Assembly (NCBI RefSeq): GCF_964355755.1
Contig: NC_092680.1
Span: 9,217,001 to 9,277,000 of the forward strand
DNA: 60,000 nt
Direction of reading: 5' to 3'
Origin: Antedon mediterranea
Lineage: Eukaryota > Echinodermata > Crinoidea > Comatulida > Antedonidae
Notes under the pieces: generated by a model
Told to the model about the DNA's origin: nothing
Database searches by the model: none
What the model saw: the letters and a program-made list of their open reading frames with translations, nothing else
Position numbers and translations under genes: made by a program
Part shown: piece after piece, positions 58,001-60,000 of the stretch
Numbering within the stretch: position 1 is the first letter of the stretch
Layout of the letters: every line of letters starts with the position of its first letter

Positions 58001-59644
58001 TTGGTCAATTTTGAACTTTTGAATATACATTTTGAAAACGCTTCCTTCCAAATTCTGTCTACGGGTGGTGATTCTCCCTTCTGCCACTGCTTTTGTTTAT
58101 GAAATAATAACACTAATAGATATGTTCTGATTTGTGAATGTATTACTAACCTTTGCTTTCTTTTGTTTGGTTGTCTTGGTTACTAGCCCCATTATCAGCT
58201 TTCTGATTATTAGTTTTAGGGATAGATGAATTGACAGCCAATAAAAGAAATGCTGCACGTTCTATTACACATTTACAAGCCTCGGAGAAGTTACAGCTAT
58301 CTTCGTCATTTTCTTCGTTCACTTTCTCTTCCTTTGGCGGCGGTTCCTCCTCCTGATGTTGTAGCTCAAGGGCCAACGCATGTTGCTTTTCTGCAATTGA
58401 CTCTAAATATATTGGGCGATAATTAAGTAATGCTGAATTTTTTTGAATGGCTATAATTATGTGTATTAATGTTGTAATAAAAATATTACTAGATAAAAAA
58501 AAATAATTGGTATTATATATATATTGATTGGAGTTGGGTGTAAGAGTGTCAGAACAACTAGAAAACTTACTAAACATTTGTTTGATTTTAAGTTGTCCTT
58601 TTGGTCTGGTTTCACCTTCTTTTTCCTGTTCACTACACTTTGCACTGCTAGCTGTGTCAGACTGGTGTAGTGTCTTGCTGTATGTTGCCCCCCTCTTGTC
58701 ATGCATTCTTGTAGTGACAAGAATCCTACGCACCTTGTATACAGTCCAATATATCTCAACCAGGGCACTGGAAGGAGCTTGCTTGCTGTTTACATTAAAA
58801 AACAAATTAATTCTAAACTAGAATTGAATTTGTCACTTTGATCATACGTTAAAATTTGAAATTTGAGCACAAGCATCCTATGACCTTATTCATATACGCT
58901 TATAGTGCTGCTGTGATGTGTCATAGCATATACAGTATATACTATATATTTTATGCTAAAATGATCACCTAATAATTGTTAAGTTGTATACAAATGTTTA
59001 TAAAATTGCCTACCATGTACAAAATAATGTAGAAATAGCAAGATCAAATTGAACACATATTCACATAATAATAAGAATATTAAAACTGTTGTATGAATAT
59101 TCTTCAAACAATAACATTCATTCTACAGCACACAGCATTTTAGACTTAAATAATCAACTTTAAAATTGCATACAATAACATACAGCATAGATATCACTTT
59201 ACCTTGAAGATATATCAAGAATCGGCTGTTGACAATGTTTGAGAAGACAGGCTAGCAAGCATTGTGATGCGCGGTCTAATAGAGCATGCTCAATGTTCTC
59301 CCCTTCACTACAATCCCAATCTGAATGTATAAATTATCAATAAAACAACATTAAATTATATTATCAAGAAAAGAATTAAATATTAAATAATAACAGCAGC
59401 AACAGACGACAATTTTTAATGGTAGTCACCAGATTTAGGCATATAAAGGTAAAATATATTATATTTTTACCTTTAGATTTTGCATAGGAATGCATCTCTG
59501 TAAACATTGTATTGCCAGGCTCTCCAATCTTGCCAACAGCGAGATCAAGTAACTTCATCAAATCAGGTGCTACTTCAAATTCAGAGGAATCATAATCATC
59601 GTCACCACTGATTACTGCTTCACACACATGACTCACAATTTTAT
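24819..59644 (-). CDS. HERC1: HERC1 giant HECT E3 ubiquitin ligase, C-terminal 3687 residues (54 exons, N-terminus outside window)
   Basis: Family knowledge: HERC1 is a very large HECT-type E3 ligase (about 4,860 residues in human), mostly cytosolic and membrane-linked. It has two RCC1-like domains, a SPRY domain, WD40 repeats and a C-terminal HECT domain that forms a thioester with ubiquitin. Seen here: 54 exons with fully consistent phases. By fragment residue: helical region 1-730, SPRY about 730-930, charged linker 930-1600, UBA-like about 1612-1660, Cys/His-rich module about 1815-1890, WD40 about 2240-2640, RLD2 about 2815-3200, HECT about 3320-3687. The catalytic Cys lies in [11 protein letters not shown] (codon 24969-24971). 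WD40 plus SPRY rules out HERC2. The first RCC1-like domain and start are beyond 60000. Several introns carry minisatellites and transposon pieces. Confidence 0.97.
25254..25425 (-). CDS. HERC1: HERC1 window exon 53: HECT C-lobe
   Basis: Encodes [20 protein letters not shown] and [20 protein letters not shown], the conserved [12 protein letters not shown] hinge and C-lobe. Confidence 0.97.
25570..25703 (-). CDS. HERC1: HERC1 window exon 52: HECT
   Basis: Encodes [20 protein letters not shown] and [17 protein letters not shown], matching vertebrate [17 protein letters not shown] and MVCGMPEI. Confidence 0.97.
25909..26061 (-). CDS. HERC1: HERC1 window exon 51: HECT
   Basis: Encodes [20 protein letters not shown] and [11 protein letters not shown], matching vertebrate [20 protein letters not shown]. 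Confidence 0.96.
26172..26252 (-). CDS. HERC1: HERC1 window exon 50: HECT
   Basis: Encodes [20 protein letters not shown] and SEENFHE. An 81-nt phase 0 exon. Confidence 0.93.
26417..26843 (+). mobile_element. Ty3/gypsy-like pol remnant with internal deletion
   Basis: The + strand carries [20 protein letters not shown] and RPCGDY...PVSHIHDLT, resembling the reverse-transcriptase start of Ty3/gypsy pol. A stop and frameshift follow, then [29 protein letters not shown] and [13 protein letters not shown], resembling the pol C-terminal end. The centre (rest of RT, RNase H, integrase core) is missing. It lies antisense within a HERC1 HECT intron. Confidence 0.7.
26938..27200 (+). repeat. Possible LTR remnant after the Ty3/gypsy fragment
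   Basis: A purine run (AGAGGGGAGC) about 95 bases after the pol stop, then TGTAGAGG and a stretch of different composition with CACCGGACCGCCGAGCGAGC. The position fits a polypurine tract plus 3' LTR. No second LTR was seen, so this is tentative. Confidence 0.35.
27259..27430 (-). CDS. HERC1: HERC1 window exon 49: HECT N-lobe
   Basis: Encodes [20 protein letters not shown] and [20 protein letters not shown], the E2-binding side of HECT. Confidence 0.97.
27431..27756. other. Intron, nothing recognised
   Basis: HERC1 intron between HECT exons 48 and 49. Confidence 0.5.
27757..27999 (-). CDS. HERC1: HERC1 window exon 48: HECT N-lobe
   Basis: Encodes [40 protein letters not shown] and [16 protein letters not shown], the start of HECT. 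Confidence 0.97.
28155..28324 (-). CDS. HERC1: HERC1 window exon 47: RLD2-HECT linker
   Basis: Encodes [20 protein letters not shown] and [20 protein letters not shown], nearly identical to vertebrate HERC1. Confidence 0.97.
28472..28614 (-). CDS. HERC1: HERC1 window exon 46: RLD2-HECT linker
   Basis: Encodes [20 protein letters not shown] and RLLHLNPQQ, matching vertebrate TVRARLRLLYHFSDLMYSSW. Confidence 0.96.
28910..28997 (-). CDS. HERC1: HERC1 window exon 45: end of RLD2
   Basis: Encodes [20 protein letters not shown] then PGSGTQLQL, matching vertebrate ISAGRCHSAAWTAPPVP. Confidence 0.95.
29282..29526 (-). CDS. HERC1: HERC1 window exon 44: RLD2
   Basis: Encodes [37 protein letters not shown] and [20 protein letters not shown], matching vertebrate HERC1. 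Confidence 0.97.
29763..29865 (-). CDS. HERC1: HERC1 window exon 43: RLD2
   Basis: Encodes [20 protein letters not shown] and VLTFGQ. Donor GTTGGT. Confidence 0.94.
30108..30230 (-). CDS. HERC1: HERC1 window exon 42: RLD2
   Basis: Encodes [20 protein letters not shown] and [18 protein letters not shown], one RCC1 blade in a phase 0 exon. Confidence 0.97.
30347..30502 (-). CDS. HERC1: HERC1 window exon 41: RLD2
   Basis: Encodes [20 protein letters not shown] and [17 protein letters not shown]. Phase is 0 in and 0 out, and it encodes one RCC1 blade. Confidence 0.97.
30503..33325. other. Largest HERC1 RLD2 intron, repeat-rich
   Basis: Splits two RCC1 blades. It holds the short inverted motif GAGCTCGCTTCGCTCGCTCC near 30557, a G run near 31004 and the TA-flanked element 32512-33282. 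The rest is AT-rich and unassigned. Confidence 0.6.
32512..33282. mobile_element. Tc/mariner-like non-autonomous element with TA target duplication
   Basis: CCGTAAATCTTCTAAT at the left end and ATTAGAAGATTTACGG at the right end are exact inverted repeats of 16 bp, flanked by TA on both sides (32510-32511 and 33283-33284). The ends carry repeated GGGTTACTATTAGAAGG blocks. No transposase frame is present. 771 bp. Confidence 0.85.
33326..33507 (-). CDS. HERC1: HERC1 window exon 40: RLD2
   Basis: Encodes [20 protein letters not shown] and [20 protein letters not shown], almost identical to vertebrate HERC1. Confidence 0.97.
33718..34007 (+). mobile_element. tRNA-derived SINE ending at a HERC1 splice donor
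   Basis: A-box-like TGGTGCAGTGTGTTGG (33725-33740) and B-box GGTTTGAATCC (33768-33778) form a tRNA-like head. The tail is TTAGGCGCTATATAAAT then (ATT)n to 34007. It is antisense to HERC1. Its last bases include the donor dinucleotide of HERC1 window exon 39. Confidence 0.8.
34009..34147 (-). CDS. HERC1: HERC1 window exon 39: RLD2
   Basis: Encodes [20 protein letters not shown] and [17 protein letters not shown]. The exon is certain from homology. Its 5' splice site lies against a SINE tail (GTAATAATAATA on the gene strand). Confidence 0.96.
34370..34535 (-). mobile_element. tRNA-derived SINE, minus strand
   Basis: On the - strand the head reads GTGTGGCCGAGCGGTTAAG (A-box) with GGGTTCGAGGC (B-box, 34468-34478), like a Leu/Ser-type tRNA. 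A body follows with ACTATAAACCGTAGGTCC and AGTGTACATCTGGC. It is 24 bp or more from any exon, in the intron between exons 38 and 39. Confidence 0.7.
34672..34797 (-). CDS. HERC1: HERC1 window exon 38: RLD2 entry
   Basis: Encodes [20 protein letters not shown] then LAESGR, an RCC1-type WGxGxxGQL strand. Confidence 0.96.
35054..35413 (-). CDS. HERC1: HERC1 window exon 37: linker between WD40 and RLD2
   Basis: Encodes [40 protein letters not shown] and [17 protein letters not shown], matching vertebrate VVCGDQLVHS and MDEQIMSWATSRPE. Confidence 0.95.
35565..35837 (-). CDS. HERC1: HERC1 window exon 36: end of WD40
   Basis: Encodes [33 protein letters not shown] and [16 protein letters not shown], matching vertebrate LPMMLQEQYAYEK. 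Confidence 0.95.
35838..36588. other. Intron, nothing recognised
   Basis: HERC1 intron between WD40 exons 35 and 36. AT-rich, no element identified. Confidence 0.5.
36589..36747 (-). CDS. HERC1: HERC1 window exon 35: WD40
   Basis: Encodes [20 protein letters not shown] and [17 protein letters not shown], a complete WD40 repeat. Confidence 0.94.
37018..37120 (-). CDS. HERC1: HERC1 window exon 34: WD40
   Basis: Encodes [17 protein letters not shown] and a linker. It is short but bears the GSLxVW WD40 signature. Donor GTCAGT. Confidence 0.92.
37387..37702 (-). mobile_element. tRNA-derived SINE, minus strand
   Basis: The head on the - strand (37628-37702) has ATGGCTCGGTGGTCTGAAC and GAGATTGAGTCTC as A- and B-box-like motifs. 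The tail has TTTGTGCGCTATAAAAATC and (TTA)n ending at 37387. It lies in HERC1 intron 33. Confidence 0.65.
38258..38460 (-). CDS. HERC1: HERC1 window exon 33: WD40
   Basis: Encodes [33 protein letters not shown] and [12 protein letters not shown]. Donor GTAAGT. Confidence 0.94.
38612..38742 (-). CDS. HERC1: HERC1 window exon 32: WD40
   Basis: Encodes [20 protein letters not shown] followed by GMIHM and PIQAHK, matching vertebrate VTCIAWFSEDRPFAVGYFDG. Confidence 0.94.
39025..39228 (-). CDS. HERC1: HERC1 window exon 31: WD40
   Basis: Encodes [33 protein letters not shown] and [14 protein letters not shown], matching vertebrate LLLVGRMDGSLGLIEVVD and RRELEHCYR. Confidence 0.95.
39229..39748. 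other. Intron, nothing recognised
   Basis: HERC1 intron between exons 30 and 31. A GCACTGGGTTCTTTTAA motif near 39366 may be a SINE fragment. Otherwise unassigned. Confidence 0.45.
39749..39960 (-). CDS. HERC1: HERC1 window exon 30: WD40
   Basis: Encodes [20 protein letters not shown] and [20 protein letters not shown], typical WD40 strands ending in xxW. Confidence 0.95.
40213..40510 (-). CDS. HERC1: HERC1 window exon 29: helix and first WD40 strands
   Basis: Encodes [35 protein letters not shown], then [20 protein letters not shown], the start of the WD40 array. Confidence 0.96.
40677..40854 (-). CDS. HERC1: HERC1 window exon 28
   Basis: Encodes [10 protein letters not shown] and [18 protein letters not shown], matching vertebrate SPNFVVTQALVALLAD. 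Confidence 0.93.
40855..41172. other. HERC1 intron with one terminus of the ACAGTAGAA element
   Basis: 40945-41003 holds CCCAAAGGTGTCCCTTAAAT and ends GAGGGCTTCTACTGTA, the right end of the dispersed family. The left end is missing. Confidence 0.5.
41173..41443 (-). CDS. HERC1: HERC1 window exon 27
   Basis: Encodes [20 protein letters not shown] and [11 protein letters not shown]. The [13 protein letters not shown]-type motif is a clear HERC1 signature. Confidence 0.96.
41729..41897 (-). CDS. HERC1: HERC1 window exon 26
   Basis: Encodes [20 protein letters not shown] and [18 protein letters not shown], matching vertebrate LGEQAAALANPHDRVVAL and VLLARTMVMRALSLLS. Confidence 0.95.
42032..42220 (-). 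CDS. HERC1: HERC1 window exon 25
   Basis: Encodes [20 protein letters not shown] then [14 protein letters not shown], matching vertebrate PEPVQFPDSDPLGAS. Confidence 0.93.
42376..42670 (-). CDS. HERC1: HERC1 window exon 24: Cys/His-rich module
   Basis: Encodes [54 protein letters not shown] and RDCRESYL. The paired Cys and His residues suggest zinc binding. Vertebrate HERC1 has an equivalent, and from memory a similar module occurs in MYCBP2/PHR proteins. Confidence 0.95.
42873..43033 (-). CDS. HERC1: HERC1 window exon 23: acidic segment
   Basis: Encodes [20 protein letters not shown] and [12 protein letters not shown], matching the vertebrate segment with DLDDEAMEAMF and LGMWIPE. Confidence 0.9.
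43034..43379. other. Intron, nothing recognised
   Basis: HERC1 intron between exons 22 and 23. Confidence 0.5.
43380..43507 (-). CDS. HERC1: HERC1 window exon 22
   Basis: Encodes [20 protein letters not shown] and [13 protein letters not shown]. Phase is 1 in and 1 out. Low conservation but unbroken junctions. Confidence 0.85.
43720..44420 (+). mobile_element. Degraded non-LTR retrotransposon (LINE) reverse-transcriptase fragment
   Basis: The + strand encodes [14 protein letters not shown] (the ADD catalytic box of non-LTR RT) and [17 protein letters not shown]. With frameshifts it continues with [24 protein letters not shown] and [11 protein letters not shown], the usual order after the RT palm. 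It is antisense to HERC1 and clearly dead. Confidence 0.75.
44755..45240. repeat. Degenerate tandem repeat, about 165-180 bp, 3 copies
   Basis: Each copy has ATATGGCAAT, a GGTCAAAGGT block, a run of A, then AAATAG-AATGTTTATGTTCTG and AACATTTTGA. Copies start near 44764, 44950 and 45092. They may be part of the adjacent LINE or a separate element. Confidence 0.65.
45732..45948 (-). CDS. HERC1: HERC1 window exon 21: end of UBA-like motif
   Basis: Encodes [20 protein letters not shown] (UBA helix 3) and an acidic/Pro-rich tail. Donor GTAAGT. Confidence 0.92.
45991..46083. repeat. Short tandem repeat, 23-bp unit, 4 copies
   Basis: ACATTGTAATTATGAGACAT repeats with a 23-bp period in the intron between HERC1 exons 20 and 21. 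Confidence 0.9.
46110..46277 (-). CDS. HERC1: HERC1 window exon 20: linker and start of UBA-like motif
   Basis: Pro/Ser-rich, then [20 protein letters not shown], the MGF-containing first helices of a UBA-type ubiquitin-associated fold. Confidence 0.9.
46562..46828 (-). CDS. HERC1: HERC1 window exon 19: Ser/Pro-rich linker
   Basis: Encodes [33 protein letters not shown] and [16 protein letters not shown]. Likely disordered. Phase is 2 in and 1 out. Confidence 0.87.
47039..48219 (-). CDS. HERC1: HERC1 window exon 18: large 1181-nt exon, mostly low-complexity
   Basis: Begins [19 protein letters not shown] Ser/Glu/Lys-rich stretch follows, then the conserved block [20 protein letters not shown] and [20 protein letters not shown]. 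Vertebrate HERC1 has the same order: a variable middle, then [15 protein letters not shown]. Confidence 0.94.
48548..49080 (-). mobile_element. Ty3/gypsy-like RT-RNase H fragment, frameshifted
   Basis: Going down the - strand, several frames give the pieces [11 protein letters not shown] (the RT SFLG region), [35 protein letters not shown] and NGRLMRWAL. These are the ordered landmarks of Ty3/gypsy RNase H. Stops and frame changes show it is dead. It is sense to HERC1, in the intron between exons 17 and 18. Confidence 0.75.
49534..49720 (-). CDS. HERC1: HERC1 window exon 17
   Basis: Encodes [40 protein letters not shown] and EDTDATV. Of two donors 5 bases apart, the outer one (before GTAAAT) gives the phase required by the next exon. 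Confidence 0.93.
49992..50454 (-). CDS. HERC1: HERC1 window exon 16: end of SPRY and charged linker
   Basis: Encodes [38 protein letters not shown], a helix, then a long Lys/Glu-rich tail. Donor GTGAAG at the low-coordinate end. Confidence 0.94.
50521..51496. repeat. Minisatellite, 44-bp unit, about 22 copies
   Basis: Unit GACTCTGCCATATGACAATC plus AGTGTGCATGTTAATGTGTT and AAAT repeats with period 44. One copy lacks two bases. Variants GACACT/GACTCT and CAGTG/CAATG alternate. It fills most of the intron inside the HERC1 SPRY domain. Confidence 0.97.
51669..51908 (-). CDS. HERC1: HERC1 window exon 15: SPRY core
   Basis: Encodes [36 protein letters not shown] and [20 protein letters not shown], nearly identical to vertebrate HERC1 SPRY. 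Donor GTAGGC. The next intron holds the 44-bp minisatellite. Confidence 0.97.
52058..52351 (-). CDS. HERC1: HERC1 window exon 14: start of SPRY
   Basis: Encodes [20 protein letters not shown], an acidic linker, then [20 protein letters not shown] and WK, the first SPRY strands. Donor GTGAGG. Confidence 0.94.
52535..52638 (-). CDS. HERC1: HERC1 window exon 13
   Basis: The frame set by its neighbours encodes [20 protein letters not shown], matching vertebrate LPHLHHLRLNLIALHLLE. A longer overlapping open frame with [10 protein letters not shown] is not the coding one. Confidence 0.92.
52639..53205. other. HERC1 intron, about half of it MITE copy C
   Basis: Apart from the MITE at 52872-53155 only unassigned sequence is seen. 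Confidence 0.5.
52872..53155. mobile_element. Palindromic MITE family, copy C (one palindrome arm only)
   Basis: Leader CTGTCATTTGATTGGA, GTGGGTCACATGGCATGCAA and ACAACAGCGCCAC, then the right arm (ACCTTTCATAATTCACCTCA to ATTCATTATTTGT). The left arm is deleted. Confidence 0.75.
53206..53373 (-). CDS. HERC1: HERC1 window exon 12
   Basis: Encodes [16 protein letters not shown] and [16 protein letters not shown], helices before SPRY. Confidence 0.9.
53439..54476. mobile_element. ACAGTAGAA element whose interior is expanded into a minisatellite
   Basis: Left end ACAGTAGAAGCCCTC, right end GGGGATTCTACTGTA, nearly inverted. Other family copies are roughly 60-200 bp. This one spans over 1 kb because a short internal unit is repeated 17 times. 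Confidence 0.75.
53480..54474. repeat. Minisatellite, 17 copies in two length variants with higher-order pattern
   Basis: The core GGGCAATATATGTTAACACT is followed either by a short link (GGGGATTCTACTGAC) or a long one (GGATTCACTTTTCTGTTTTC). Rare variants (ACGGATTC in copies 3 and 7, AACAGTACA in copies 10 and 13) mark multi-unit block duplications. Copy 15 has an internal deletion. Confidence 0.95.
54719..54888 (-). CDS. HERC1: HERC1 window exon 11
   Basis: Encodes [20 protein letters not shown] and a Ser/Lys-rich tail. Phase is 1 in and 1 out. The following intron holds the 17-copy minisatellite. Confidence 0.88.
55087..55321 (-). CDS. HERC1: HERC1 window exon 10
   Basis: Encodes [20 protein letters not shown] and [14 protein letters not shown]. 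The donor GTAATT overlaps an in-frame TAA, so retention of the intron would truncate the protein at once. Confidence 0.88.
55590..55710 (-). CDS. HERC1: HERC1 window exon 9
   Basis: Encodes [20 protein letters not shown], a helix continuing the alpha-helical region. Donor GTATTT. Confidence 0.88.
55711..56222. mobile_element. HERC1 intron with an ACAGTAGAA-type element (about 55745-55905)
   Basis: Contains GAGTGTCCCCTTAATAGAGG, AAAGTGTCCCCTTGATAGG and ends GGAGGGCTTCTATTGTAATT. The left terminus is unclear. The rest of the intron is unassigned. Confidence 0.5.
56223..56441 (-). CDS. HERC1: HERC1 window exon 8
   Basis: Encodes [22 protein letters not shown] and [17 protein letters not shown]. 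The acceptor is doubled as TTTAG-ATTCG-TTTAG, 10 bases apart. Only the outer AG keeps frame. Donor GTTTGT. Confidence 0.9.
56655..56791 (-). CDS. HERC1: HERC1 window exon 7
   Basis: Encodes [12 protein letters not shown] and [19 protein letters not shown], matching the vertebrate DPKLxISAMQRQQxRAE motif. Confidence 0.9.
57109..57214 (-). CDS. HERC1: HERC1 window exon 6: polar linker
   Basis: Encodes a Ser/Lys/Gln-rich stretch ([13 protein letters not shown]). Supported by splice sites and phase (0 in, 1 out) rather than homology. Confidence 0.72.
57383..57465 (-). CDS. HERC1: HERC1 window exon 5: acidic linker
   Basis: Encodes [20 protein letters not shown]. Low conservation. Supported by splice sites and phase (2 in, 0 out). 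Confidence 0.75.
58151..58402 (-). CDS. HERC1: HERC1 window exon 4
   Basis: Encodes a helix ([13 protein letters not shown]), an acidic/proline stretch, then [16 protein letters not shown] and a polar tail. Donor GTTAGT. Placed by phase and position. Confidence 0.83.
58571..58785 (-). CDS. HERC1: HERC1 window exon 3
   Basis: Encodes [20 protein letters not shown] then a polar, less conserved tail ending [10 protein letters not shown]. Acceptor GTAAACAG, donor GTAAGT. Confidence 0.85.
58786..59202. other. Intron, nothing recognised
   Basis: HERC1 intron between window exons 2 and 3. Contains a TATACAGTATATACTATATA palindromic AT stretch near 58930. Confidence 0.5.
59203..59320 (-). CDS. HERC1: HERC1 window exon 2
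   Basis: Encodes [20 protein letters not shown] and LLACLLKHC, like the vertebrate ENVEGALLQRSLQCLMACVL region. Phases fit both neighbours. Confidence 0.9.
59471..59644 (-). CDS. HERC1: HERC1 window exon 1: helical region
   Basis: Encodes [18 protein letters not shown] and [20 protein letters not shown]. Donor GTAAAA. One base must come from an upstream exon beyond the window. Confidence 0.85.
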
Positions 59645-60000
59645 CTGCACATTTGAAAAAAAAAACAAAAACAAACATGACAGGATTTACAATATCTGAA
59701 AAGTAGGTTTAAACGTAAACAAAATCTAAGCTTGATTAATCAAATGGGTAAATTGTTTGGGCTCATAATAGGGATGCTTGTTAAAATGGTGGTTATTTCA
59801 ACATTTGAATTATTTACATCTAAATGTAATGTTATGAGAAGATAATAGTAATAAAAGTGTTTATGTAGGCAGAGGAATAAAGATCAGGTCAGAGTGCAAT
59901 TATTCCATACTTCAAATTTTTCAGCACATCACCACCTTTCTCCTAACTTTTCTTGAAACAAGTATTTTGATAAAGAATAAAAATATACATTCTTTCTGTC
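59645..60000. other. Intron towards the HERC1 N-terminus, nothing recognised
   Basis: No exon with phase-compatible splice sites was found between 59645 and the window end. The next HERC1 exon lies beyond 60000. Confidence 0.55.

Overview
This window is animal nuclear DNA. It is AT-rich and intron-dense, and the proteins are spread over many short exons joined by GT-AG introns. No bacterial or organellar features were seen. Two long genes lie tail to tail. On the + strand, 21 exons (1156..17874) encode the C-terminal 886 residues of an ASH1L-type histone H3K36 methyltransferase. On the - strand, 54 exons (59644 down to 24819) encode the C-terminal 3687 residues of the giant HECT ubiquitin ligase HERC1. 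I built both models by hand. Every reading phase matches across every junction, and the joined proteins follow the vertebrate orthologues (recalled from memory) domain by domain. The 5' ends of both genes lie outside the window.

Layout: 1-1155, intron upstream of the first visible ASH1L exon. 1156-17874, ASH1L, in the order pre-AWS region, AWS, SET, post-SET, AT-hook-like basic stretch, bromodomain, PHD finger, BAH domain and C-terminal tail. 17875-24818, the convergent spacer holding both 3' UTRs and no other gene that I can support. 24819-59644, HERC1. Read in gene order it holds a helical region, SPRY, a charged low-complexity region, UBA-like motif, Cys/His-rich module, WD40 repeats, a seven-bladed RCC1-like domain (RLD2) and HECT. 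59645-60000, an intron towards the HERC1 N-terminus.

The introns are rich in repeats. They hold several tRNA-derived SINE pieces, a non-LTR retrotransposon reverse-transcriptase fragment and two Ty3/gypsy pol fragments. They also hold a TA-flanked Tc/mariner-like non-autonomous element, two copies in opposite orientation of a hAT-like element with CAG-starting termini, a palindromic MITE family in three copies, and a dispersed family that begins ACAGTAGAA and ends TTCTACTGT. There are at least four minisatellites, of 20, 44, 55 and about 55-64 bp.

The points most worth a second look are the repeat-splicing interactions. The 3' splice site of the last ASH1L exon is triplicated as an in-frame 36-bp tandem repeat. 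A SINE (ATT)n tail supplies the intronic part of a HERC1 5' splice site. A transposable element has grown a 17-copy higher-order minisatellite between its own two termini. I found no new enzymatic or defence system.

The two genes have no known joint pathway. One marks chromatin, the other is a large, mostly cytosolic ubiquitin ligase. The organism is probably a marine invertebrate, possibly a deuterostome such as an echinoderm. This rests only on gene structure and repeat style, and I hold it weakly.
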